From DATBFX01 sp036558305 (GTDB taxonomy: Bacteria; Chloroflexota; Chloroflexia; Thermomicrobiales; UBA6265): DNA of 59,573 bases. The notes beneath the pieces are model-generated. The model was not told where the DNA came from. It searched no databases and saw only the letters and a list, made by a program, of their open reading frames with translations. Every line of letters starts with the position of its first letter. The stretch's first letter is position 1. Position numbers and translations under genes: made by a program. Of the stretch, positions 32,253 to 41,322 are shown one piece after another. Location: positions 1 through 59,573 of the forward strand of contig DATBFX010000091.1 in NCBI GenBank assembly GCA_036558305.1. Reading direction: 5' to 3'.

Positions 32253-33582
32253 CACGCGGATTTGGTCTGCCCAATCTGGAACCCTCTAAACCGGAGACGC
32301 GCAGCAACAGACCGACGATGAGGCAATTCGTCAAGAGCGAACTGCCGCCATACGAGACGAATGGGAGAGTGATCCCCGTCAGCGGGATCAAGCGGACGAC
32401 GCCGCCGATGATGATAAGGGCCTGGAGTCCGATCGTGGCGGCGAGTCCGGTGGCGAGGAGGCGACCGAAGGGGTCGGGGGCGCGAAGGGCGATACCGAAG
32501 CCGCGCATGACCAGAACGAGATAGAGGACGAGAACGGCGGTTGTGCCAACGAGACCGAGTTCCTCGCCGATCGCCGAGAAGACGTAATCGGTGTGGACGG
32601 CCGGGATGCGCCAGGGTTGCCCTTGACCGAGCCCGGTCCCGAGGACACCGCCGCTGGCGAGCGCGTAATCCGATTGCACCTGCTGGTAACCGGTTGCGAG
32701 CGGGTCGTGCCAGGGGTCGAGCCAGTTCTGAACGCGAATACCGATGCGATCGAACAAGACGTAGGCCAGCCAACAGGCGCCCGCGAACGTCAGGAGACCG
32801 GTCAACACGTAGATCGGGCGACCGCTGGCGGCGTAGAGCATGACGAGAAAGATGCCGAAGAAGAGGAGGGCCGAACCGAGGTCGTTGAGCACGACGAGTA
32901 CCATCAGCGACGCGGCCCACATCACGACCATCGGTGCCAGGTAGGGGATTGGCGGTAGCCGAAGGAAACCCAATCGCCAGCTCGAACCGATGAGGTCGCG
33001 CTTTTCGGCGAGGTAAGCGGCCAGGAAGATGACGAGCGTGACCTTGACGATCTCCGACGGCTGGATCTGGACCGGTCCCACGGAGATCCAGAGGCGGGCC
33101 CCTCCCACGTTGGTGCCAAAGACGAACGTGACGAGGAGAAGCGCCAGACTGGCAAGCAGGGCGCTGTACTTGTATCGCTGGAACAGTGCCAAGCTACGGG
33201 GTGTGATCGCCGCCGCGAACAAGATGGCCAAACCCGCGGCGAGATAGATCAGGTGCCGCGAGCCGATGCCGGCAGAGAAGCCGGTCGTCGGACCCAGCGC
33301 CGTTTGGATGCGCTCGACCATGACGAATCCGAGTGCCGCCAGGACCGCCGTCACCGGCAGGAGCACCTGATCGCCGCGGAAGCCGAGCAAACCGAACACC
33401 AGGCTGATCACCAACATGAGACCGCCGATCAGCACCGCCGGCTTGGCTTGCGCCACGGCTGTCGCGTCGGTCGAACCCCGATCCGCGATAGTGATGGACA
33501 AGAAACCGACCACGAGGAGGAGCGCGGGCAGCGTCAGCAACTGCGTTTCGATCCACCGGATGCGCGGTCTTGCCCGGACCAT
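32248..33582 (-). CDS. rodA: FtsW/RodA/SpoVE-family peptidoglycan glycosyltransferase (RodA)
   Basis: 444 residues from the ATG overlapping the mtnP stop (TGATG); a GTG at 33585 is an alternative. About 10 membrane spans. The SEDS signature is at the C-terminus: IPLTGITLPFVSYGGSSLL. The loop YQQVQSDYALASGGVLGTGLGQGQ and the TDYVFSAIGEELG segment carry the conserved Asp used for glycan polymerisation. It forms the elongation machinery with the class B PBP encoded next. The coupling to a purine-salvage gene looks coincidental but is exact to the base. Confidence 0.94.
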   Translation of the reverse strand: MVRARPRIRWIETQLLTLPALLLVVGFLSITIADRGSTDATAVAQAKPAVLIGGLMLVISLVFGLLGFRGDQVLLPVTAVLAALGFVMVERIQTALGPTTGFSAGIGSRHLIYLAAGLAILFAAAITPRSLALFQRYKYSALLASLALLLVTFVFGTNVGGARLWISVGPVQIQPSEIVKVTLVIFLAAYLAEKRDLIGSSWRLGFLRLPPIPYLAPMVVMWAASLMVLVVLNDLGSALLFFGIFLVMLYAASGRPIYVLTGLLTFAGACWLAYVLFDRIGIRVQNWLDPWHDPLATGYQQVQSDYALASGGVLGTGLGQGQPWRIPAVHTDYVFSAIGEELGLVGTTAVLVLYLVLVMRGFGIALRAPDPFGRLLATGLAATIGLQALIIIGGVVRLIPLTGITLPFVSYGGSSLLTNCLIVGLLLRVSGLEGSRLGRPNPRA

Positions 33583-34457
33583 CACGGTGTCGATTCGCCG
33601 AGATAGCGCTCGGCGATGACGCCGAGGCGGCGACGCGTCTCTGCCGTGATCGCATCACGGTCGGTCACGATCGCGTCGTGCAAGGCGTCCCCGCAAGCGC
33701 AGGTCCGCTCCGGCAAACCTCGGTCGGCGAACGAACGGACGATGGTGCGAGCAACCTCGGTGTTCCGGCGGAGGTTGGCGAGGACCATCTCGACGGTCAC
33801 GGGTCCCTCGGTCTCGTGCCAGACGTCGTAGTCCGTGACCATCGCCAGGGTGGCGTAACAGAGTTCGGCCTCCCGCGCCAGTCGTGCCTCGGGCATCGCC
33901 GACATGCCGATCACGGCGGCACCCCAGGAGCGGTACAGCATCGATTCCGCCCGAGTCGAGAATTGCGGACCCTCGATGCAGACGTACGTGCCGCCGTCGA
34001 CCACCGGCACGCCCGCCGCCGCCGCCGCGCGCTCGATCGCGCCGTTCAGACAAGCACAATAGGGATGTGCGAGACCCACGTGGGCAACCACGCCGCCCTC
34101 GAAAAAGGTGCGCGGTCGAGCGACCGTTCGGTCGACGATCTGGTCGGGGAGGACGACCGTCAGCGGCGGCAATTCTTCCCGCAGACTGCCGACTGCGCTG
34201 ACGGTCAGGAGGTGGGTAACGCCGGCTTCCTTCAGGGCGTAGATATTGGCGCGATACGGAAGTTCGGTCGGGGTAAGGCGATGTCCAGCGCCGTGCCGCG
34301 GAAGAAAGACGACGTCCGTCGAACCAAGCCTTCCCACAACGAGTTGGTCGCTGGGAGGACCAAATGGCGTGTCGACGGTGCGACGCTCGCCGATCTGCAA
34401 CTCGGGGAGATCGTAGAGACCGCTGCCGCCGATGATGCCGAGTTTTCCGTTCGCCAC
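33582..34457 (-). CDS. mtnP: S-methyl-5'-thioadenosine phosphorylase
   Basis: 291 residues from a GTG at 34457 with GGAGGGG 4 bases upstream. It splits methylthioadenosine into adenine and methylthioribose-1-phosphate for methionine salvage. GIIGGSGLYDL is the phosphate loop, LPRHGAGHRLTPTELPYRANIYAL the nucleoside phosphorylase-2 core, and GTYVCIEGPQFSTRAES and GMSAMPEARLARE the substrate-binding and pentose parts; TDYDVW supplies the Asp that selects 6-amino purines. It overlaps rodA by one base. Confidence 0.93.
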   Translation of the reverse strand: MANGKLGIIGGSGLYDLPELQIGERRTVDTPFGPPSDQLVVGRLGSTDVVFLPRHGAGHRLTPTELPYRANIYALKEAGVTHLLTVSAVGSLREELPPLTVVLPDQIVDRTVARPRTFFEGGVVAHVGLAHPYCACLNGAIERAAAAAGVPVVDGGTYVCIEGPQFSTRAESMLYRSWGAAVIGMSAMPEARLAREAELCYATLAMVTDYDVWHETEGPVTVEMVLANLRRNTEVARTIVRSFADRGLPERTCACGDALHDAIVTDRDAITAETRRRLGVIAERYLGESTP

Positions 34458-34534
34458 CTGTCCCCTCCTGAGGAGAGGCAATGGTAGTTGCCCATGGGTC
34501 GGCACGCCAGATGCCATGGAACAGGCGATTTGTG

Positions 34535-34565
34535 TTGGCCGAACCGAGATTCCGCGTGGTATACT
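34535..34565 (+). promoter_or_regulatory. Possible promoter of rpsO
   Basis: TATACT (34560-34565) is an excellent -10 box; the best -35 is TTGGCC (34535-34540), 19 bases away, which is weaker. The rpsO start is 74 bases downstream of the -10 box. Confidence 0.45.
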
Positions 34566-34638
34566 CGCAGGCCGTGGATCGAAGGTCCTTGGCTGCCCGC
34601 GGACATAGGGGGGCGCCGGCAAAGGAGGCTCCGCCGGC

Positions 34639-34908
34639 ATGGCGCTGGAACAAGTTCAAAAAGAATCCATCATCAGCGAATATCGGGTGCACGAGACCGA
34701 CACCGGTTCCCCCGAGGTTCAGATCGCGCTCCTGACCGTGCGCATCAATGAGTTGACGGATCACCTGCGCGAGCACCGCCACGACCACCACTCGCGGCGC
34801 GGCTTGTTGAAGTTGGTCGGCCGTCGCCGCCGGTTGCTTGCCTACCTGAGCGACAAGGATGTGGAACGGTACCGCGTCACGATCGCTCGCCTCGGACTCC
34901 GGAAGTAA
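34639..34908 (+). CDS. rpsO: 30S ribosomal protein S15
   Basis: 89 residues, the exact family size. EYRVHETDTGSPEVQIALLT, then RINELTDHLREHRHDHHSRRGLL and VGRRRRLLAYL are diagnostic; the HHSRRGL part binds 16S rRNA. The AAAGGAGG site lies 12 bases before the ATG. It is followed by pnp, the order found in most bacteria, with a terminator and a separate leader between them. Confidence 0.97.
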   Translation: MALEQVQKESIISEYRVHETDTGSPEVQIALLTVRINELTDHLREHRHDHHSRRGLLKLVGRRRRLLAYLSDKDVERYRVTIARLGLRK

Positions 34909-35005
34909 GTATCGACGGACGAAGCGAGCCATCCCCTGACTACCCACACCACACGCTCGTCGCACCGGTTTCAGAGCTTCGGTCGGACCCATTGCAAACC
35001 GCGAT

Positions 35006-35040
35006 GGCCCAGGGTGGAAAGCCCTGGGCCATTTGGTGTT
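35006..35040 (+). terminator. Rho-independent-like terminator after rpsO
   Basis: GGCCCAGGG (35006-35014) and CCCTGGGCC (35022-35030) form a perfect 9-bp stem with a 7-base loop, followed by ATTTGGTGTTT. The stretch 34909-35266 holds this terminator and the pnp leader hairpin and no gene. Confidence 0.7.
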
Positions 35041-35154
35041 TAGGCGATTTTCGGGTGGTCGGCGCGATCCATGCGACCATCCGCGACGAAGGGAGGATCG
35101 CTCGGGGAAAAGAGGACACGCCGTTTGGGGCGGGTGAGGCCGCAATGGGGAATT

Positions 35155-35188
35155 GGAGCGTGCCGGGGTACCAGCGCCGGCACGCTCC
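35155..35188 (+). promoter_or_regulatory. Leader hairpin before pnp
   Basis: GGAGCGTGCCGG (35155-35166) pairs perfectly with CCGGCACGCTCC (35177-35188), a 12-bp stem. In E. coli an RNase III-cut hairpin in the pnp leader mediates autoregulation by PNPase; this stem is in the same place. Function here is inferred. Confidence 0.5.
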
Positions 35189-35266
35189 AGTCCCTCATTC
35201 CGCCTCCCGCCGATCGTCGCCGGCAACGGTGCCGGTGCCACGAGCAGTTTGAGGAGGTCTCAATTC

Positions 35267-37597
35267 ATGTCAGTAGAGATTGCAACCCGCTCGAAGACGG
35301 TGACGCTGGAGGTCGCCGGGCGCGAGCTTTCGCTCGAAACCGGGCTGATCGCCGAACAAGCCCACGGCGCGGTCGTCGTTCGCTACGGCGACTCGGTCGT
35401 GTTGGTGACCGTCGTCGGCGAGCGGGAGCCGAACGAGTCGGTCGACTTCTTCCCGCTTTCGGTCGACTACGAAGAGAAGATGTACGCGGCCGGCAAGATC
35501 CCCGGCGGTTTCATCAAGCGGGAGGGCCGGCCGACCGAAGCCGCGATCCTCGCCGCCCGCCTGACCGACCGGCCGATCCGACCGCTTTTCCCGAAGGGCT
35601 ACCGGGCCGAAGTGCAGATCATCTCGACGGTGATGTCGGCCGACCAGGAGAACGACCCCGCGCTCCTCTCGATCATCGGCGCGTCCGCCGCGCTGACCAT
35701 TTCGCCGATCCCTTGGGAGGGTCCGATCGGTGCGGTTCGCGTCGGCAGGATCGACGGGGAGATCGCGATCAACCCGCGCTTGTCCGACATGGATCGGAGC
35801 ACGCTCGACATGGTCGTCGCCGGGACGGCCGACGCGATCATGATGGTCGAGGGCGAGGCCGGCGAGATCCCGGAGGCGACGTTGCTCGAAGCCATCGTCA
35901 GGGGCCACGAAGAGATCAAGCGGATCGCCGAGCTGCAACACGACCTCGCGCGCGTCGCGGGCAAGGAGAAATGGCCGTTCGCGCCACCGGCCAAAGACAC
36001 CGCCCTCTACGAGGATCTGCGGTCCTTTATCGGCGAGCGGCTCCGGCAAGCCGTCAACAATTCCGACAAGGTCGTTCGGCTCGAAGGCACCGACGAGTTG
36101 AAGCGTGACGTCTTGGGCGAGTTTGCCCCGCTCACCGCTCTGGGCGAGCCGAAGTACGCTCCAAAGGACGTTTCGGCCGCGTTCGAAGCCCTCCTGAAAG
36201 AAGAGGTTCGCGGCGGTATCCTCGACAACGGGACGCGCCCCGACGGCCGCCGACCGGACGAGATCCGGCCGATCTGGAGTCAGGTCGGCTACCTGCCTCG
36301 CACCCACGGTTCCGCCATCTTCACGCGCGGGCAGACCCAGGTGGTCACGATCGCGACGCTCGGTTCGACGGCGGAGGAGCAGCGGCTCGACTCGATCAGT
36401 CCCGAAGAGAGCAAGCGTTACATCCACCATTACAACTTTCCGCCGTTCAGTGTCGGCGAGGTGCGGCGGTTGCGCGGCGCCAGTCGCCGCGACATCGGAC
36501 ACGGCGCGCTCGCCGAGCGGGCGCTCCTGGCGGTGATTCCGGACGTCGAGACGTTCCCCTACACGATGCGCGTCGTCTCCGAGGTCGTCAGCTCAAACGG
36601 TTCGACGTCGATGGCGAGCGTCTGCGGCAGCACCCTGGCGCTGATGGACGCGGGCGTGCCCATCGCCAAACCGGTCGCCGGCGTGGCGATGGGTCTGGTC
36701 ACCGAGGCGGACAGCGGCCGCTTCACCGTCTTGACCGATATCCAGGGCATCGAGGATGCGCTCGGCGACATGGATTTCAAGGTCGCCGGGACGGCCGACG
36801 GCGTGACCGCGATCCAGATGGACATCAAGGTCAAGGGCATCACGCCGCAGATCATGGAGCGGGCGCTCGCCCAGGCCCACGAAGGGCGTCTGTTCATCCT
36901 GGATAAGATGCTCGAAACGATTTCGGCACCGCGCGGCCAACTCTCCAAGTACGCCCCCCGCGTGACGCGCATCAAGATCAACCCGGAGAAGATCGGCGCG
37001 GTGATCGGTCCGGGCGGCAAGATGATCCGGGCGATCCAGGAAGAGACCGGCACCAAGATCGACATCGAGGACGACGGCACGGTTTCGATCACGGCCGCCG
37101 ATCCCGCCAGCTCGGACAAGGCGATCCTGCGCATTCAGGGGTTGACGCAAGAGATCCGCGTCGAGAAGGGCGAGCTCTACACCGGCAAGATCGTCAGCAT
37201 CATGCCGTACGGCGCGTTCGTCGAACTGGTCCCCGGTCGCGATGGTCTCGTCCACATCTCGGAGTTGTCCGAGGACCCGACGGTCCGCGTCGCTCGCGTC
37301 GAAGATCTGTTCCAGGTTGGCGACGAGATCACGGTCATGGTGACGGACGTCGCGCCGAACGGCAAGGTCAGCCTCTCCCGGCGCGCGGCGATCACGGGCG
37401 AGATGCCCGAGGCGCGGCCGGAGCGGGGACCGCGCCGCGACGGTGACCGGGGGCCACGGCGCGACGGCGACCGCGGCGGCCCGCCCCGCGGCGATTATGG
37501 GCGAGGTCCGCGCCCGGACCGAGGTCCTCGCGACGGCGGCTTCGGCAACCGGCCGGCGGATAGCCGGCGGCCGCCGTACCGCCCGGATGACGAATAG
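35267..37597 (+). CDS. pnp: Polyribonucleotide nucleotidyltransferase (PNPase)
   Basis: 776 residues from the ATG with GAGGAGG upstream. It degrades RNA 3' to 5' by phosphorolysis. Two RNase PH-like domains flank an all-alpha domain; the second has the catalytic GSTSMASVCGSTLALMDAGVP and KVAGTADGVTAIQMDIKVKG motifs. The KH domain (IGPGGKMIRAIQEETG) and S1 domain (YTGKIVSIMPYGAFVEL) follow. The last 70 residues are an Arg-Gly-Asp-rich tail (RRDGDRG and PRGDYGRGP repeats) that could bind RNA or other degradosome parts; it is longer than in E. coli. Confidence 0.97.
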   Translation: MSVEIATRSKTVTLEVAGRELSLETGLIAEQAHGAVVVRYGDSVVLVTVVGEREPNESVDFFPLSVDYEEKMYAAGKIPGGFIKREGRPTEAAILAARLTDRPIRPLFPKGYRAEVQIISTVMSADQENDPALLSIIGASAALTISPIPWEGPIGAVRVGRIDGEIAINPRLSDMDRSTLDMVVAGTADAIMMVEGEAGEIPEATLLEAIVRGHEEIKRIAELQHDLARVAGKEKWPFAPPAKDTALYEDLRSFIGERLRQAVNNSDKVVRLEGTDELKRDVLGEFAPLTALGEPKYAPKDVSAAFEALLKEEVRGGILDNGTRPDGRRPDEIRPIWSQVGYLPRTHGSAIFTRGQTQVVTIATLGSTAEEQRLDSISPEESKRYIHHYNFPPFSVGEVRRLRGASRRDIGHGALAERALLAVIPDVETFPYTMRVVSEVVSSNGSTSMASVCGSTLALMDAGVPIAKPVAGVAMGLVTEADSGRFTVLTDIQGIEDALGDMDFKVAGTADGVTAIQMDIKVKGITPQIMERALAQAHEGRLFILDKMLETISAPRGQLSKYAPRVTRIKINPEKIGAVIGPGGKMIRAIQEETGTKIDIEDDGTVSITAADPASSDKAILRIQGLTQEIRVEKGELYTGKIVSIMPYGAFVELVPGRDGLVHISELSEDPTVRVARVEDLFQVGDEITVMVTDVAPNGKVSLSRRAAITGEMPEARPERGPRRDGDRGPRRDGDRGGPPRGDYGRGPRPDRGPRDGGFGNRPADSRRPPYRPDDE

Positions 37598-37637
37598 CGT
37601 CCGGCGGCTGCCACGTGAGTTCGATGGTGAGTCACGG

Positions 37638-37661
37638 GGGGCGGGCACCACGGCCCGCCCC
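37638..37661. terminator. Hairpin at the pnp/zinc-ribbon convergent junction
   Basis: GGGGCGGGC (37638-37646) and GCCCGCCCC (37653-37661) pair perfectly with a 6-base loop. It lies between two convergent genes and overlaps the approach to the zinc-ribbon gene's stop codon. Confidence 0.6.
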
Positions 37662-37663
37662 TC

Positions 37664-38086
37664 CTATTTCGCTTCTCGGGTGCCGGCTTCTTCGGTGAAG
37701 TAGTCGGTGACCTGGGTTGCCCAATGTTCGACTTTGTGTTGACCCGCGGTGCTGGCCCAGACGGCAGATGCGCAGCAACAGATAATGATCGCTCCGATCA
37801 GACCGAGCAGAATCCAGAGCCAGGTGCGGCGACGCGGCGGCGGTAGCGCCTCGGGCGGGAGACTCGACATCCGCCAATCGGGTGCCGTCGGGGGGAGTTC
37901 CCAGGGAGCGCGGGTGTCGCTCGGGGGCGGTACGAACGTCGGAGGCGGAGTCGTCGGGGTATCGACGGACGGGGGTGGGGTCGGCGGCGCGGTTGGCGCG
38001 GAGAGCGAACGGAGGTCGGCGCCGCAGTTCTCGCAGAAGCGGCTGTCCGGTTGATTCGACGCACCGCAGTTCGGACACGCGATCAC
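37664..38086 (-). CDS. Zinc-ribbon protein with one membrane segment
   Basis: 140 residues. CPNCGASNQPDSRFCENCGA at the N-terminus is a CxxC-CxxC zinc ribbon, followed by a Pro-rich linker (about 30-88) and one membrane span LWILLGLIGAIIICCCASAVW (about 90-110), then a 30-residue tail. It would sit with the zinc ribbon and the linker on one side of the membrane. Its ATG overlaps the stop codon of the flippase gene. The function is unknown; such proteins often assist or sense membrane complexes. Confidence 0.78.
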   Translation of the reverse strand: MIACPNCGASNQPDSRFCENCGADLRSLSAPTAPPTPPPSVDTPTTPPPTFVPPPSDTRAPWELPPTAPDWRMSSLPPEALPPPRRRTWLWILLGLIGAIIICCCASAVWASTAGQHKVEHWATQVTDYFTEEAGTREAK

Positions 38087-39192
38087 AGATTGCCTCCGTC
38101 CCCAATCGCTTCTAACCCGCCGGGCGTGTCGTTATCGCTGCGGATCTCGGTTTGCGATGCCGATTGTACCGGCTGCTCGGCAGTTTCGACTTGCCCCCAC
38201 TTCCGCTCCAGGCTCGCCAGGGCGACGGCGCCGAGAAGGACGGCGAACCAGAGCGTCGCGAAGCGAATCAGGATCGTGGCGGCGACCGCGACGCTCCTGG
38301 TCATCCCCTCGTCTTTGAGCATGACGACGAGCAGGCCGGCGATGCCGGCGTCCGCCACGCCGAGGCCGCCGGGCAGCATCGACGCACCTCCCGCCAGTGA
38401 CGAGATGGCGAGGATGAAGGTCGCGATCAGGAGCAGCCGGGGCGAGGGATCGACGCCGAGGCCGACGAGGACGAGGAAAAACGCCAGGCACTCTCCGCTC
38501 CACGAGACGATCCCGAGACCGATCGCCCGTACCAATATTCCCGGCCGAAAGAGCGCACCCGACGCATCGACGAACGCCGTCCCGTGGGGGGCGACCGGAC
38601 CGATTACCGGCAGATGCGCGATCCGCTCGACGTACCGCTTCAGCGAGGCGGGTCGCTGCATCAGCACGATGCCGACGATTCCGATGGCCGCGACAAGCGC
38701 GAGCAGGGGGCGACCGTAGGCATATTGGGTCGCACCGAACGCGGCGAGGAAGAGCATCGCGAGGGCGTCGGTGATGCGCTCGGCGGCGACGACGGCACTC
38801 GTGCGGTTGACGGGTACACCGGCAACACGGCGAACGTAGACGGCCTTGATCACTTCTCCGACCTTGCCCGGCGTCAGCGACATCGCAAACCCGCTGAGGA
38901 AAATGCGGGCGCTGACGCCGGTCGGGAGATCGACGGCCAGTTCGCGAAGATAGATTTGCCACTTGCGGAACCGCCAACCGTAGTTCCAGACGGTCAGTGC
39001 CAGGATGGGGACGATCAGCCACCAGTCGAAGTGCCGAAAGGCATCGGCCAGACCCCGCGCGTCGCCGATCAACGCAAACGCGGTGACCAGTCCGATGCCG
39101 ATCAGGACCGTCGGCAAGAGCGCCCTGCGTGCGAGGTGTCGGTTGCCGCGACGTGCTTGGTTTGCTCCCGGTTTGCCGGTTGCTGCCCTCAT
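38083..39192 (-). CDS. Flippase-like membrane protein (UPF0104/lysylphosphatidylglycerol-synthetase TM domain)
   Basis: 369 residues with about eight membrane spans. The conserved GFAMSLTPGKVGEVIKAVYVRR and RITDALAMLFLAAFG motifs are those of the MprF-type flippase domain (PF03706), and GGASMLPGGLGVADAGIAGLL matches its later half. It lacks the soluble synthetase domain. Members move lipids or lipid-linked sugars. The start follows the stop of the upstream permease by two bases, so it is co-translated with an ABC operon without an obvious functional link. Confidence 0.88.
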   Translation of the reverse strand: MRAATGKPGANQARRGNRHLARRALLPTVLIGIGLVTAFALIGDARGLADAFRHFDWWLIVPILALTVWNYGWRFRKWQIYLRELAVDLPTGVSARIFLSGFAMSLTPGKVGEVIKAVYVRRVAGVPVNRTSAVVAAERITDALAMLFLAAFGATQYAYGRPLLALVAAIGIVGIVLMQRPASLKRYVERIAHLPVIGPVAPHGTAFVDASGALFRPGILVRAIGLGIVSWSGECLAFFLVLVGLGVDPSPRLLLIATFILAISSLAGGASMLPGGLGVADAGIAGLLVVMLKDEGMTRSVAVAATILIRFATLWFAVLLGAVALASLERKWGQVETAEQPVQSASQTEIRSDNDTPGGLEAIGDGGNL

Positions 39193-39194
39193 CG

Positions 39195-40154
39195 TCAGTC
39201 CTTCAGTCGAGGGTCGAAGGCGTCGCGCAGCCCGTTCCCGGCGAGATTGATCGTCAACGACGTCAGGAAGATCAAGAACCCGGGGAAGAAGACGTTCGTC
39301 CAGTTTGTTCGGTAGACCTGTTGCGCCTCCGCCAGCATGTTGCCCCAGGAGGGAGTCGGTATGCGAACCCCGAGTCCGAGAAAACTCAACGCCGCCTCGG
39401 TCAGGATGAAACCGGGGATGACCTGAGAACCCCAAACGATCATCGTGGGCAAGGCGTTGGGCAGCAGGTGCCGGAACAGGATGCGGCGATCGCTGGCGCC
39501 GAGGACGCGTGCGGCGTCGACGTACTCGCGCGAGCGCAATTGCAGGATGTCGCCGCGAACGAGACGCGACAGGCCCGGCCAACCGACGGCGGCGATGAAG
39601 AGGGCGAGACCGGTTTGACCGGGGTGATAGAGACTAGAGATCAGGATCAAGAGCGACAGTGTTGGAATCGACAGGAGCACGTCGGCCAGCCGCATCAAGG
39701 CGGCATCGCGAAACCCGCCGAAGTAGCCGGCGACCGCGCCGAGCGTGCCGCCGATGAGCATCGTCGAGAGCGTCGCGAGCGCGGCGACGGCGAGGGAGAC
39801 GCGGCCGCCGTAGGCAAGCCGCGTCAGCAGATCGCGACCGTTCCCATCACTGCCGAGCAAGTAACCGTTCTCGCCGGGCTTGGAGAACCGGAGATCGAGG
39901 TGATTTTCTCGGGCGCTGTAGCCGGTCATCGCCGAGACCACGTCGGCGCCGAGCGAGAAGAGGACGATCAGCGCCACGATCGCGAGGGCTGCGACGGCAA
40001 CCCGGTTTCTCCGAAACCGTCGCCACGCCCGCCGGTAAAACCCGGGCGCGGATCGCGACGGTGCGCCGTCGAGCAGCGACCCGGCGGCGAGCCGAGGCAT
40101 GCGCACGTCATCGTGGTCTTCGGCGACGGACCCGGCGTCGAACGAGGCACTCAT
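39195..40154 (-). CDS. Peptide-type ABC transporter permease, C subunit (cassette 1)
   Basis: 319 residues, DppC/OppC type. An N-terminal OppC_N segment (FYRRAWRRFRRNRVAVAALAIV) is followed by six spans with the EAA loop EYVDAARVLGASDRRILFRHLLPN. SFLGLGVRIPTPSWGNML is the usual C-terminal signature. It is closely similar to the C subunit of cassette 2 (43240-44199), including length. No ATPase (DppD/DppF) gene is present nearby. Confidence 0.94.
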   Translation of the reverse strand: MSASFDAGSVAEDHDDVRMPRLAAGSLLDGAPSRSAPGFYRRAWRRFRRNRVAVAALAIVALIVLFSLGADVVSAMTGYSARENHLDLRFSKPGENGYLLGSDGNGRDLLTRLAYGGRVSLAVAALATLSTMLIGGTLGAVAGYFGGFRDAALMRLADVLLSIPTLSLLILISSLYHPGQTGLALFIAAVGWPGLSRLVRGDILQLRSREYVDAARVLGASDRRILFRHLLPNALPTMIVWGSQVIPGFILTEAALSFLGLGVRIPTPSWGNMLAEAQQVYRTNWTNVFFPGFLIFLTSLTINLAGNGLRDAFDPRLKD

Positions 40155-40218
40155 CGCGTTGTCGCGGCGTCCGTACGATTGCGCACGTTGAATCCCGATG
40201 CTGGCAAGGCGTCAACCG

Positions 40219-41193
40219 TCAATCGTAGCGGATTCGCGGATCGGCGACGGCATAGAGCACGTCGGCGGCCAGATTGCCGAGCATCGTCAGCGTGGCGAAC
40301 ATGAGCGTGGCGCCCATGATCAAGGTGTAGTCGCTGCTCTGCGTGGCCTGGTAGGTCAACCGGCCCGCGCCGTTCCAGGCAAAGATCTGTTCGATCAGGT
40401 AGGCGCCGCCGAACAGTTCGGGCAGCGCCAGGCCGACGAGCGTCACCAACGGGATCAAGGCATTCCGAAAGGCGTGTGAGTAGATGACGGATCGGCGGGG
40501 GAGCCCCTTGGCCTGGGCGGTGCGGATGTAGTCCTGGCCGATCGTCTCGAGCATCGAGGAACGAATGAAGCGGGTCCAGCCCGCGATCTGGGCCAGGGAG
40601 AGCGCCGTGGCCGGCAGAACGAGGTGCTCAATCCGATCGAGTATGCCCGAGTTGCCCTGGAGACTCTTCATGCCGTTGATCGGCAGCGCCGGGAGTCCCC
40701 AGGCGCGGAACCGATCCGAAAAAAGAATGATCAACAGAAGCGCCAACCAGAAGGAGGGAATTGAGGAGAAGGCGGTTGCGATCACGGTCGTGATGTGATC
40801 GAAGAGGGAGTTGCGATTCGCCGCCGAAAAGACGCCGAGCGGAATGGCGACCGTCAGCGCCAACACGAGGGACGCGCCGGTGAGCAGGAGCGTATTCGGC
40901 AGCACGCCGAGCAGGCGATCCCGCACGGGCGTCTGGTTCGTCAATGATAGTCCCAGGTCGCCGTGGAGGACGTCGAAGAGCCAGACGAAATACCGTTCGT
41001 ACCAGGGACGGTCGAGACCGAGGTTGTGGCGGATGTGGGCGATGTCCTCGGGCCGGGTCTTGGGGTTGAACTGAAGACTCGAAACCGGGCTCCCCGGCAC
41101 CAGATTGACGATCGCGAAGGTGAGAAAGCTGACCCCGATCAAGAGCGGAATCATCTGCAGCAGGCGGCGAACGATCAGCGCGGTCATGGTCAT
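40219..41193 (-). CDS. Peptide-type ABC transporter permease, B subunit (cassette 1)
   Basis: 324 residues, DppB/OppB type. LLQMIPLLIGVSFLTFAIVNLVPGSP, DLGLSLTNQTPV and the EAA loop DYIRTAQAKGLPRRSVIYSH are typical. No ribosome site is seen before the ATG at 41193 or 41187; the bases there belong to the arm of a tandem-repeat hairpin (41198-41322). It may depend on translational coupling or on the opening of that hairpin. Confidence 0.94.
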   Translation of the reverse strand: MTMTALIVRRLLQMIPLLIGVSFLTFAIVNLVPGSPVSSLQFNPKTRPEDIAHIRHNLGLDRPWYERYFVWLFDVLHGDLGLSLTNQTPVRDRLLGVLPNTLLLTGASLVLALTVAIPLGVFSAANRNSLFDHITTVIATAFSSIPSFWLALLLIILFSDRFRAWGLPALPINGMKSLQGNSGILDRIEHLVLPATALSLAQIAGWTRFIRSSMLETIGQDYIRTAQAKGLPRRSVIYSHAFRNALIPLVTLVGLALPELFGGAYLIEQIFAWNGAGRLTYQATQSSDYTLIMGATLMFATLTMLGNLAADVLYAVADPRIRYD

Positions 41194-41197
41194 GGAG

Positions 41198-41322
41198 GAG
41201 ACGGACAGACGGACAGACGGACAGACGGACAGACGGACAGATCCAAGTAACTAGTCGACAAAAGGGAAAGCCTGTCAGCTTGGACGATCATCCGTCTGTC
41301 CGTCTGTCCGTCTGTCCGTCTC
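41198..41322 (-). repeat. Stop-abutting hairpin of GGACAGAC octamers (copy 1)
   Basis: A left arm of five octamer units (41198-41242) faces four complementary units (41290-41322). A perfect 32-bp stem (41198-41229 with 41291-41322) results, with a 61-base loop. The right arm begins inside the stop codon of the binding-protein gene on the minus strand (TGA then GACGG). The same 32-base arm occurs at 48704-48735. It lies between the binding protein and the B permease, where hairpins often reduce permease expression. Confidence 0.85.
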
